Shown piece after piece: positions 31,276-37,787 of a DNA stretch of 37,866 nucleotides. The notes beneath the pieces are model-generated. The model was not told where the DNA came from, did no database searches, and was given only the letters and a program-made list of their open reading frames with translations. The DNA comes from a virus: IMG/VR virus record IMGVR_UViG_3300017733_000015, positions 1 to 37,866 of that record. The stretch is one strand, 5' to 3'. Both the position numbers and the translations under genes were made by a program. Position 1 is the stretch's first letter, and every line of letters begins with the position of its first letter.

Positions 31276-33720
31276 TTATGAAAAAAAGAACTCAGATTCT
31301 AATACCTGATCTATAATTAGATCTCCTTTTTTTGGTGGCATCGGAACTTCATCCTTTTTTGATTCAGGAAGCATTGAAATAATGTCATTCCTAAAATCCA
31401 TTAACACATCATGGCTCTTGTAGATATCAACAAAAGTTGCTCTACAACATTCACCAAGACGTTCTACATCAGCAGCTAGTGTTCCATAACTATCGTGCAC
31501 CATAGCAAAATCTTTTATACCCTCTGCAAAAGCAGTGCATAAAGTCATTTGTAAATGGCAACTATCAAGAGCATGCACCCAGTTAGGTGAAACTCCTGCT
31601 GCTTGTTTTCTTTTATCCCACTTACTATTAAGATTCTCATTTGAAACTTTAAGTTGTGGTCTAAAAACTTTTCCCATTAGTTTTGTTTGTATTTGTAGTG
31701 GCTTGTAGTTTTCGTAAGCTTGTTGCACTGGAAAACCCATAGGTGTATACCACACTATAGGAATACCCTCGGCACTGGCAATTCGTGCGACATCTTGTAA
31801 CCATTTCATTACCTTAGATGCAGCTTCAATTACATCACTGGCCACCTGCCACATAATTTTTGCAAGGTAGCTACAAGCTTTTAATAGCTCATCACCAAAA
31901 GGGTGCATGTGACCTTTCTCTTTTCTTTTTTGAACTATTTCATTTACAAAATCAGTCCAGGAATATTGTCTACTGCCATAGCATATTGTCATGGTAGGTC
32001 TTTTAGCTATACTTCTATCAACACCAAAATCTAACCACTTTTTAGCAAAGGGGTTTTCTTCTTTTTGTAATTTCAGTATTACATTGTCTGCAACCTTTTG
32101 ATAAATATCAGCAGGTACTTCACTTGGAATCATATTAACTTGTTTGCCAGTTACTAAGCTTCGTATTGATGCACTAAAGTGCTGAAGACCTGAACAAGTT
32201 GCATCCATAGATATTGGCAGTGAACTTTTGTATTCTGTTCCTTGATCTAAAAAATTTCTCCATTCTAAACAAAATGCTAAAAACTGCCAGGGGTCATCTG
32301 CATCCATCCAAAATTTATTGTTGTAAGGATCTTCGGCTGAAGCTTTTATGTTATCACTATTTTTTTCAACAAAATCTATTCGATCTTGAAAGGAGCACTT
32401 ATCATATCCAAAACAATTAGAGCCATGAATTGCAAGATAGCATGCACCTTGCTCACCTAATGATTTTGCATTGGCAAAAGTTAGTAATGCTTTTTGATAA
32501 TCAGCTCCTTGTGGATTTAAAAAGGCAGTAGTTGCATATAACCTACCTCTAAAATCTAATTGATAAGGAAAGTAAAACTTATAGGTGTAAAACTTATCAG
32601 CTAACTCAAATGTTTTTGCACATTGTATCTGCTTTGATTTATGTCTTTCTACCTCACCATACCACACTACCATCTGAGCTTTATACTTTCTAAGTATCTC
32701 TTTGTTTTTTAATGACTCTTCACTTGGTTTAATTGGTTTCTCATCTTTAAGATCACCAGGAATTGATCCAACAGTATGACCTTTCTCCCAAAAATGTTTT
32801 TGTACTTTTAAAATTTCTCTATTAATAACAAAAGGTGTTTCCTGACAAATATTTATAGAATCATAAACACCAGTCATATCTTTCTCAGATAACTCTTGAA
32901 GATATTTATTGTTTTTTGTTTTAACAACAGTAAGTGGTGGTAGATGGTTAGAGTAATAGCCACCTCCATAAGGTGACTGCCATAACTTTGGTATTACAAC
33001 TGTTGGTAATCTTTCAGGATGTAATATTGAACCTCTAAGTTTTTTTTCTTTTATCCATTTAATACATTTATCAGTTGGACTAATAAATTTTTGTACCTTT
33101 TTACCTTTTCTAAAATCTAACTCTGAAAATAAATCACTTACTAATTCTACTATGACATATAAAGTTCTTCCTACTCGGAGTTTATCTTTTACAGTCCACT
33201 CTATTCTTTGGAGACCATCTCTTTGTGATGCTTCTAGGTATTTTCTGCGACTATATTCATATCCTGCATTTCTACTTTTTAAATCTGAATAAATTTTAGT
33301 AAACAATTCTGGGTTTTGTTCTGCCATAGCTTCACAATTTATTTCGTCTAAAATGTGTTTGCCAATTTTTATAAATGTAGATGTAGCAGGTTTTCTTCTA
33401 GTTGCATTGTTAAGTAAAGTCTTCAGTGTAATAATTGCTGCTTTATCAGGTTCTATTAATTGTAAGTTCTCAATAGCTTGTGCTCTTAGCACTGGACTGT
33501 TCTTTGCTTTTTCATTGGCTATATACTCATCAAGTTTATCAGCCACTGGTTGTATGTAATGTTTAACTAAATACTTGGCATAATCTGTAGTTGCTTCCTG
33601 ACCTCTGTCTTTTTTCTTTTCGTTGTTTTTCTCATATCTGTTGATGCCTAGCACTCGACTCTCAAGCTCTAAGTTTATTTGTTCCTCAAGGTTTACTTGC
33701 TCTTTTATCTTATCTGCCAT
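31276..33720 (-). CDS. Single-subunit RNA polymerase (T7 gp1-like)
   Basis: An 814-residue polymerase (T7: 883) that transcribes the middle and late genes. Catalytic residues: Asp506 in SMDATCSGLQH, Lys573 and Tyr581 in AKRPTMTICYG, Asp743 in MVHDSYG, equivalent to T7 Asp537, Lys631, Tyr639 and Asp812. PYQLDFRGRLY is at 385-395. The promoter-recognition loop equivalent is about 672-712. The C-terminus ends FFFS, resembling the aromatic FAFA foot of T7. The leader is TATAAGGAGTAGTAATG. Its promoter sites cannot be predicted from the loop by eye. Confidence 0.97.
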   Translation of the reverse strand: MADKIKEQVNLEEQINLELESRVLGINRYEKNNEKKKDRGQEATTDYAKYLVKHYIQPVADKLDEYIANEKAKNSPVLRAQAIENLQLIEPDKAAIITLKTLLNNATRRKPATSTFIKIGKHILDEINCEAMAEQNPELFTKIYSDLKSRNAGYEYSRRKYLEASQRDGLQRIEWTVKDKLRVGRTLYVIVELVSDLFSELDFRKGKKVQKFISPTDKCIKWIKEKKLRGSILHPERLPTVVIPKLWQSPYGGGYYSNHLPPLTVVKTKNNKYLQELSEKDMTGVYDSINICQETPFVINREILKVQKHFWEKGHTVGSIPGDLKDEKPIKPSEESLKNKEILRKYKAQMVVWYGEVERHKSKQIQCAKTFELADKFYTYKFYFPYQLDFRGRLYATTAFLNPQGADYQKALLTFANAKSLGEQGACYLAIHGSNCFGYDKCSFQDRIDFVEKNSDNIKASAEDPYNNKFWMDADDPWQFLAFCLEWRNFLDQGTEYKSSLPISMDATCSGLQHFSASIRSLVTGKQVNMIPSEVPADIYQKVADNVILKLQKEENPFAKKWLDFGVDRSIAKRPTMTICYGSRQYSWTDFVNEIVQKRKEKGHMHPFGDELLKACSYLAKIMWQVASDVIEAASKVMKWLQDVARIASAEGIPIVWYTPMGFPVQQAYENYKPLQIQTKLMGKVFRPQLKVSNENLNSKWDKRKQAAGVSPNWVHALDSCHLQMTLCTAFAEGIKDFAMVHDSYGTLAADVERLGECCRATFVDIYKSHDVLMDFRNDIISMLPESKKDEVPMPPKKGDLIIDQVLESEFFFS

Positions 33721-33928
33721 TACTACTCCTTATAACTGACATTAAATACAACCATATAGGCATTAAAATCATCGGTTGACATAGAGACAAGGCTATTTTG
33801 TTGGGAAGGAAATCAAAGAATGCCGAGGTGCAAGGAAGATGCTTAAGATTTTGAATCCTTTGCATAAAATCAACCCTTGCTCACTGTGGCTTTCAAAGTA
33901 GCCAATGTCACTATGTCACCAAATCGTG
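33721..33928. other. Candidate attP region between integrase and RNA polymerase genes
   Basis: This 208-base gap has no gene. At its centre, GATTTTGAATCC (33847-33858) is identical to 35011-35022 in the tRNA-Leu gene, where it is the anticodon loop and part of its stem. Around it lie inverted repeats: ATGC (33839-33842) with GCAT (33862-33865), and GCAAGG (33830-33835) with CCTTGC (33875-33880). Four RTGTCAC direct repeats lie to the right. A core with inverted binding sites plus short direct repeats beside int is how tyrosine-recombinase attP sites look. In cyanophage P-SSP7 the tRNA-Leu-matching att sequence is also just downstream of int. Confidence 0.5.
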
Positions 33929-33943
33929 TCACTTTAGTGTCAC
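33905..33943 (+). repeat. Four RTGTCAC direct repeats
   Basis: ATGTCAC at 33905 and 33913 and GTGTCAC at 33926 and 33937 are in the same orientation, 8, 13 and 11 bases apart. Two lie in the gap and two run across the end of the integrase gene, including its TGA stop. Possible roles are arm-type integrase binding sites next to the candidate attP, or operators for the RNA polymerase gene. The half GTGTCA also occurs in the palindrome before the marR gene, so a shared regulator is worth considering. Confidence 0.6.
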
Positions 33944-34933
33944 CACTTTGTTAGACTGTAATATGTCTCTTGCTTGCTCTAAGTTCTTATCACATAAGTG
34001 AGCATAACGTAGAGTTGTTTGCATGGATTTGTGACCCATCCACTTCATAACCACAGTCAGTGGTACACCTTTTTGTACCAGTCGAGATGCACAAGTGTGT
34101 CGGCAAATGTGTGGTACAAAATCTTCATCATTCCTATCTAAATGAATCCTTACTCGATTCCACCAAGCTCTAACCTGATGGTCTTTAAAAATAAACCTAT
34201 TGTATTTCTTTAATATACTCGCAGCTCTATCAGTCAAATATACAGTCCTCTCTAAATCATTCTTACTACCATAGACAATCATAGAATTATCTTTTTCGTT
34301 TAAGTCTTTAAAAGAAACTTTGAGAGCTTCACTTCTCCAACGTAGTCCAGTGTCTATTAAGAATACTACAAAGTCAGAGAACTCTTTGTTGCACTGGTCA
34401 AGAAATTTTGTGATCTTTGCTTCGTCATCATCAGATAAAAAACTAAGTCTACCTTTACCCTCTTTAAGTTGTTCAAGTTTAGGTTGATGCTCTAGTGCAC
34501 CTATCTTAACTGCATATCTAAATGACCTACTCATGACTGCATTGTATCGATTAACTGTTGCATTAGATACTTTACGTTGTTCTGTGAGGTGGTCTCTAAT
34601 TTCTTCCAAGTGTCTATACTTAATGCAGCTTACTGGTAAGTTTTTACCTAAGATATCCATAATGAGTTTCATCTTAGAAAAACTATTTAGTTTAACCTCA
34701 TGCTCATAGAATCGTTTATGTACGTCAGAAAATAAGTTCTCTAAAGTGTATATAGATTTTACCTTTTTACCAGTTGGTATAGGTAAACCTTTTTCTAGTG
34801 CATGCATCACTTCAGCATAAAACAACTTAGCTTCACTTTGTGTTGCAAACACTGGCCTTATTCTCTGTGGCTTGTGATCTTTACCAAGAAAACAATCAGC
34901 AATCCACTTGTTTCCTCTAAATATTACTCCCAC
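33929..34933 (-). CDS. int: Tyrosine integrase
   Basis: 334 residues with an N-terminal arm-type domain (1-60), a SAM-like core-binding domain (about 61-155) and a C-terminal catalytic domain. Catalytic residues: Arg198 in TGLRWRSEAL, Lys224 in SKND, His275 and Arg278 in HICRH, His301 in MGHKS and nucleophile Tyr310 in LRYAHL. It would integrate the phage at attB. The start codon is GTG, with GAGGAG six bases upstream. It lies between the tRNA-Leu and the candidate attP. All active-site residues are intact, so a temperate lifestyle is possible. Confidence 0.95.
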   Translation of the reverse strand: MGVIFRGNKWIADCFLGKDHKPQRIRPVFATQSEAKLFYAEVMHALEKGLPIPTGKKVKSIYTLENLFSDVHKRFYEHEVKLNSFSKMKLIMDILGKNLPVSCIKYRHLEEIRDHLTEQRKVSNATVNRYNAVMSRSFRYAVKIGALEHQPKLEQLKEGKGRLSFLSDDDEAKITKFLDQCNKEFSDFVVFLIDTGLRWRSEALKVSFKDLNEKDNSMIVYGSKNDLERTVYLTDRAASILKKYNRFIFKDHQVRAWWNRVRIHLDRNDEDFVPHICRHTCASRLVQKGVPLTVVMKWMGHKSMQTTLRYAHLCDKNLEQARDILQSNKVVTLK

Positions 34934-34964
34934 AAATGCTCCTCTCTATAAGACTAGTATCACA

Positions 34965-35051
34965 TGGTAGAGGTGGTGGGACTTGAACCCACAAGAACCG
35001 AAGTTCACTGGATTTTGAATCCAGCATGTTTACCAATTTCATCACACCTCC
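34965..35051 (-). tRNA. tRNA-Leu (anticodon CAA), intact, CCA encoded
   Basis: The 87-base sequence folds completely: acceptor GGAGGTG with CACCTCT (first pair G-U), D stem ATG/CAT with a GGTAAA-type loop, anticodon arm CTGGA-TTCAAAA-TCCAG with CAA at 34-36, long class II variable arm GAAC-TTCG-GTTC, T arm GTGGG-TTCAAGT-CCCAC, discriminator A and an encoded CCA. The long variable arm confirms leucine type; it reads UUG codons. The first base is the G of the marR TAG stop. Either it overlaps an attachment site or it replaces a host tRNA interrupted by integration. Confidence 0.95.
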
Positions 35052-35413
35052 TAATGTATACAAGAATTTAATTTTGTATGTATTCTCTCAGCTAATCTCT
35101 CACCTTTATATGTAAGTTTGACTAGCTTGTTTCTCCTATCAGTAGGGTCTTCAAAAGACTCTACAAGCTCGTGACCTTTCTCTCTATGCCTATTTATTGC
35201 AGATAAAGTTGCAACATTTCTAGACAGTGTTGATTGTGGCATATTTAAGTTTACTACTAGTTTCTGCATTGAGATACTCTCACTTGCCATAGCAACATTT
35301 AAAAATGTTCTCATTGTCTGTACTAGCATTTCTGAGTCGTATTCTTGAAAACACTGATAAATGTCATCAAGACAAGCAAAACTTTTATTTTGCTTTACTT
35401 TTTTTGTATTCAT
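35051..35413 (-). CDS. MarR-like winged-helix regulator
   Basis: A 120-residue protein whose helix-turn-helix reads SMQKLVVNLNMPQSTLSRNVATLS (about 48-71), followed by the wing EDPTDRRNKLVKLTYKGERLA (about 91-111), matching the MarR 'DxRxxxLxLTxxG' signature. N-terminal and C-terminal helices would make the dimer. AGAGGAGTAATTA precedes its ATG. It sits beside tRNA-Leu and int, where temperate phages keep lysogeny control genes, and no CI-like repressor is visible. It may therefore regulate lysogeny or early transcription. A palindrome GTGT-TATG-ACAC lies 16 bases upstream. Confidence 0.85.
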   Translation of the reverse strand: MNTKKVKQNKSFACLDDIYQCFQEYDSEMLVQTMRTFLNVAMASESISMQKLVVNLNMPQSTLSRNVATLSAINRHREKGHELVESFEDPTDRRNKLVKLTYKGERLAERIHTKLNSCIH

Positions 35414-35567
35414 TAATTACTCCTCTTGGTGTTATGACACACCTCATTTTATGTATACCTAGAATATACTCTCTAGTGGATATCTTTTCCACAAAAAACA
35501 AATTCGAATTTTTTACATTGTATTCCACATAAAAAAACCAGAAATATAAATTAAAACACATAAACAT
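35385..35567 (-). CDS. Small hypothetical, hydrophobic N-terminus, 60 residues
   Basis: The ATG at 35567 has GGAGGAGATTAC upstream and gives MFMCFNLYFWFFYVEYNV, then FFVEKISTREYILGIHKMRC and a Lys-rich end. It overlaps the marR gene by 29 nt. The first 15 residues are strongly hydrophobic and aromatic and could insert into membrane. Very AT-rich sequence makes Phe/Asn/Lys peptides by chance, so this may be a leader region rather than a gene; the good ribosome site is the main support. Confidence 0.45.
   Translation of the reverse strand: MFMCFNLYFWFFYVEYNVKNSNLFFVEKISTREYILGIHKMRCVITPRGVINEYKKSKAK
35429..35440. promoter_or_regulatory. Candidate operator before marR
   Basis: GTGT-TATG-ACAC is a 4-bp inverted repeat with a 4-base centre, ending 16 bases before the marR ATG. 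A second, GTGGA-N7-TCCAC, is at 35476-35492. MarR proteins bind palindromes near their own promoters, so autoregulation is a natural hypothesis. Both are short, so chance is possible. Confidence 0.3.
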
Positions 35568-35607
35568 TTTTGTAATCTCCTCCAAGTAGTGTTCTACATA
35601 AGTTCTA

Positions 35608-35799
35608 CTAAAAAAGTGCATCATAGTAAATACCCTTTTCTAATAATTTTTTATATTTGACTGCTTCTAAATAATGTTTATCAGCAACCATGTCCAAACA
35701 CAATACTGAGTAATTTCTCGCCAGTATTAAGTTATCATCATATGCCTTTTGGCAGCTTATGATTCTTGTGTCAGAGTCAGCACCAGTATACTTCGTCAT
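35608..35799 (-). CDS. Small hypothetical protein, 63 residues
   Basis: The ATG at 35799 follows GGAGGAGAGTG; a GTG one codon earlier is an alternative. The peptide begins MTKYTGADSDTRIISCQKAY and continues DNLILARNYSVLCLDMVADK and HYLEAVKYKKLLEKGIYY. It is soluble, probably helical, with two cysteines. It overlaps the upstream small acidic gene by 23 nt. No family is recognised. Confidence 0.62.
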   Translation of the reverse strand: MTKYTGADSDTRIISCQKAYDDNLILARNYSVLCLDMVADKHYLEAVKYKKLLEKGIYYDALF

Positions 35800-35914
35800 C
35801 ACTCTCCTCCTCTGTTATATCTTCATCTTCAATTATGTATTTATAACCTTTAGGCATATTTTCTACATCAACAACACACCCTCCCTGGACTTTTATTATA
35901 ATTACTTTACTCAT
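35777..35914 (-). CDS. Small acidic hypothetical protein, 45 residues
   Basis: MSKVIIIKVQGGCVVDVENM leads to PKGYKYIIEDEDITEEESDD and EVYWC. The opening 'K V x G G V V x x V x N M P x G' is a style I know from small phage proteins of unknown function. The leader is AAAAAGGAGTAACTG. It is the first gene after the tandem promoter-like repeats. Acidic composition is shared with several other early proteins here and might mean host-protein binding. Confidence 0.65.
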   Translation of the reverse strand: MSKVIIIKVQGGCVVDVENMPKGYKYIIEDEDITEEESDDEVYWC

Positions 35915-35930
35915 CAGTTACTCCTTTTTA

Positions 35931-35972
35931 TTTCTCATAAGTATTGATATTATTTTGTTTCTCATAAGTATT
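35931..35972 (-). promoter_or_regulatory. Tandem 15-base repeats, candidate promoters
   Basis: TTTCTCATAAGTATT occurs exactly at 35931-35945 and 35958-35972, in the same direction. In the gene direction it reads AATACTTATGAGAAA. They lie directly upstream of the early gene at 35914. Similarity to the capsid-upstream sequence (AATACTTTTGCGAA) suggests phage-polymerase promoters. Alternatively they bind a regulator. Confidence 0.4.
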
Positions 35973-35989
35973 ATGTTATAACCTCCTTA

Positions 35990-36020
35990 GAGCCAGGAGA
36001 ATTAGTTACTCGCCTGGCTC
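35990..36020 (-). terminator. Strong hairpin in early intergenic region
   Basis: GAGCCAGG (35990-35997) pairs perfectly with CCTGGCTC (36013-36020) around 15 bases. In the gene direction it follows the 36080 gene by about 60 bases and precedes the tandem repeats. There is no T tract on either side; TAAGGAGG follows instead. It may be an early-transcript terminator of weak type or an RNA processing site. It is clearly GC-richer than its surroundings. Confidence 0.5.
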
Positions 36021-36079
36021 ATAATTTATTGGTTAATGGTTTTCTTCCCCACTCTTACAAGGTAAATTAAAATGATATC

Positions 36080-36313
36080 TTAATCTTCCTCCCTTATATG
36101 TTCATTAATAACACCAAGTATTTTACCAATGTTTGGGTCAATAGATGTTATTTCTAATTCTTCAATAGAATCTTCATCAACATCTAAGTCTTCCCCCATC
36201 CATTGCTGCTCTTCGTCTTTCCAGTCCTTAACATCTTCCTCAGTGCCAAAGGTTACTGTTATTCCTCCATCTTCGTGGACAGTTCTTTTATATATTTTTT
36301 CTTTTTTAGTCAT
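36080..36313 (-). CDS. Acidic early protein, 77 residues
   Basis: MTKKEKIYKRTVHEDGGITVTFGTEEDVKDWKDEEQQWMGEDLDVD reads as a basic start, one or two strands, then a strongly acidic chain (EDSIEELEITSIDPNIGKIL) and NEHIREED at the end. AAGGAGTAAC lies upstream. Highly acidic early proteins in phages can mimic DNA or bind host polymerase or defence proteins, but that is only a possibility here. No family is recognised. Confidence 0.72.
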   Translation of the reverse strand: MTKKEKIYKRTVHEDGGITVTFGTEEDVKDWKDEEQQWMGEDLDVDEDSIEELEITSIDPNIGKILGVINEHIREED

Positions 36314-36347
36314 AATAATGTTACTCCTTTTTTTTAGTTAATGACAT

Positions 36348-36375
36348 AAAAGGAGACCTTAACGAGCTCCCCTTT
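36348..36375 (-). terminator. Terminator-like hairpin
   Basis: On the gene strand, AAAAGGGGAG pairs with CTCCTTTT with a two-G bulge, around 10 bases, ending in TTTT. It lies ten bases after the 36385 gene. It is a plausible weak terminator or attenuator between early genes, less convincing than the one after the capsid gene. Confidence 0.4.
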
Positions 36376-36384
36376 TCAAAATTA

Positions 36385-36543
36385 TTATTTATCATCGGTG
36401 TCATTTAAACTTATATTGTTATTTCTCCTTAGTTGTAATTGGCTTAGTGTATAGCCATATTTTTTAGTTAATAGTTCAGTGACCAGTTGCGGCCTATCAT
36501 TTAGCATTAATAAAAGTGTTTTTTCATTGTTATAATTTGACAT
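36385..36543 (-). CDS. Small hypothetical protein, 52 residues
   Basis: The peptide begins MSNYNNEKTLLLMLNDRPQL and continues VTELLTKKYGYTLSQLQLRR, ending NNNISLNDTDDK. AGAGGAGTGACGCACA precedes its ATG, and it begins seven bases after the stop of the upstream gene. Two short helices seem likely, with a small DNA-binding look (LVTELLTKKYGYTLSQLQL resembles a helix-turn-helix), but it is too short to be sure. No family recognised. Confidence 0.62.
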   Translation of the reverse strand: MSNYNNEKTLLLMLNDRPQLVTELLTKKYGYTLSQLQLRRNNNISLNDTDDK

Positions 36544-36549
36544 TGTGCG

Positions 36550-36795
36550 TCACTCCTCTTCATCAGGGTTAATATGCCTATCTGGAAGTATTTTATCCAT
36601 TCTTTCAGTGTAATCAGATTGTATGAATACATCTGTTTGAATGTCTGGGTTCCAGTGGTCATCAGCCACATCTTTTTCAGCATTTATTTTTGCTTCAGCT
36701 TCTTTTTTAGTCTTGGCTTCAACAATAAACTCTGCAAAGGTAGACTGATTTTTAATAACTCTTACATTCCATTCGTAAATTTTGTTTTTATTCAT
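36550..36795 (-). CDS. Early hypothetical protein, 81 residues
   Basis: MNKNKIYEWNVRVIKNQSTF is followed by AEFIVEAKTKKEAEAKINAE, with VADDHWNPDIQTDVFIQSDY near 45-65 and an acidic end. The beta-helix-beta pattern 'W.V.V......F.V.A.t..eAe..' is like small early proteins in T4- and T7-like marine phages where strands pair around one helix. The leader is TTAAGGAGTAACTAAC. It shares MNKNKI with the 37006 gene's N-terminus. Function unknown. Confidence 0.72.
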   Translation of the reverse strand: MNKNKIYEWNVRVIKNQSTFAEFIVEAKTKKEAEAKINAEKDVADDHWNPDIQTDVFIQSDYTERMDKILPDRHINPDEEE

Positions 36796-36814
36796 TGTTA
36801 GTTACTCCTTAAAT

Positions 36815-37006
36815 TTATTTATCTAGATTATTATTAAAGTTTTTTATTTGTTTAGTTGTTAATTTATTTTTTTGTGTTTGCTCATAAAATTGAGCAGTGT
36901 TAGTTCTATCAATACAAGTTATAGATGAACTTTCAGAAAAGTGGTTAATAACGTCTAAAACCTTTTCTATTTCAATTGTATTAATATCAAGTATAAATCT
37001 AGCCAT
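36815..37006 (-). CDS. Early hypothetical protein, 63 residues
   Basis: MARFILDINTIEIEKVLDVI, then NHFSESSSITCIDRTNTAQF and YEQTQKNKLTTKQIKNFNNNL. It looks like a beta-helix-beta start and a Lys/Asn-rich helical tail. AGGAGGTCGCATA precedes the ATG, which shares a base with the upstream stop. No family recognised. Confidence 0.65.
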   Translation of the reverse strand: MARFILDINTIEIEKVLDVINHFSESSSITCIDRTNTAQFYEQTQKNKLTTKQIKNFNNNLDK

Positions 37007-37455
37007 TATGCGACCTCCTCAGTGTATAACCTTTTATCGTTACTCCATTTATAGGCTAAGTGTTGAATAACATAATCAAGACAAATCGCTTGACCAGTGC
37101 AAGTTCTACCCCACCAAGTCTCATAATCAGTTTCTAATATAGGTTCGTTTAACTCTTTTAACTGTTCTATAAGCCAGTTAGAGCAGACCCAATATTCAAA
37201 AATTTCCTGTTGATCCTCTCCATTATCCTTTAAAGCTTGTAAGTCTTCCTTACAAGTTAAACCAAAGTTAACTATAAGGTCTCCGTCAGTAAAATATAAA
37301 TTGTGAATATCATCATAATGAATAATTTCTTTTTTAAATAATTCATCTACTAGGTATGATTGATTGATATAAATATGATTTCTGATAAAACTTTCTGCGA
37401 TATCTTGCTTAGTTGTATCATCAAGTTTATTAAATGGTATTTTATTTTTATTCAT
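37006..37455 (-). CDS. Early hypothetical protein, 149 residues
   Basis: The largest early gene product. It begins MNKNKIPFNKLDDTTKQDIA, with HIYINQSYLVDELFKKEI, then YFTDGDLIVNFG and EIFEYWVCSNWLIEQLKELN near 95-114, and ends with ETDYETWWGRTCTGQAICLD and a short tail. It is acidic, with Trp clusters and three Cys. The 'YWxVSxWLxxkLxexgEpxxxxxxxxxWGRtttGQ' pattern is one I recall for hypothetical phage proteins of marine and enteric viruses, without known function. Leader: AAAGGAGTAACCAAACT. Confidence 0.75.
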   Translation of the reverse strand: MNKNKIPFNKLDDTTKQDIAESFIRNHIYINQSYLVDELFKKEIIHYDDIHNLYFTDGDLIVNFGLTCKEDLQALKDNGEDQQEIFEYWVCSNWLIEQLKELNEPILETDYETWWGRTCTGQAICLDYVIQHLAYKWSNDKRLYTEEVA

Positions 37456-37574
37456 AGTTTGGTTACTCCTTTTTTAATGTCTAAGACTACCCAAAATTAA
37501 TTAGGTAGTTTCGCTTAATGAAAGCTTATCAATTAGACTTTTTTTGTACTGACAAAACATGCAGCACTTTTTTT
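37456..37574. other. Early intergenic gap with small hairpin
   Basis: No gene is supported here. ACTACC (37486-37491) pairs with GGTAGT (37504-37509) around 12 bases. On the gene strand a TTGTCA about 18 bases ahead of a TGATAA sequence loosely resembles a host sigma-70 promoter, near 37555-37525. Both signals are weak. Confidence 0.35.
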
Positions 37575-37787
37575 TTACTCCTTAACATTAAATATTTTAT
37601 ATTCAATTTCATTTACCCTTGAATCTGGGCATTCGGTGTGATCCATCCCACAACTTGAACAATAAGCTTCAACACTTTTTAAGTGGATATAATAGTGGTC
37701 GCATTCACAATCCCAAAACCTCGAGTCAGTATAAAACTGAGTTTCAAGGCCTTTATTATGTATTTCAAGATAACTTTTATTTGTCAT
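37575..37787 (-). CDS. Cys-rich early protein, zinc-ribbon-like, 70 residues
   Basis: Contains FWDCECDHYYIHLKSVEAYC followed by SSCGMDHTECPDSRVN. Cys pairs at about 27/29 and 44/47, with His and a further Cys close by, would fit a zinc-binding knuckle. Start overlaps the previous stop by one base. Early zinc-knuckle proteins in phages often contact host proteins or nucleic acid. No family recognised. Confidence 0.68.
   Translation of the reverse strand: MTNKSYLEIHNKGLETQFYTDSRFWDCECDHYYIHLKSVEAYCSSCGMDHTECPDSRVNEIEYKIFNVKE

Noticed and set aside
33800-33890. A second, degenerate tRNA gene around the 12-base match
   Set aside because: Neither strand folds into acceptor, D or T arms around the matching anticodon loop; only the core matches, so an attachment site is the better explanation.
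37499-37555. 19-codon open frame MFCQYKKSLIDKLSLSETT in the early gap
   Set aside because: No ribosome site, very short, and the region looks more like regulatory sequence.
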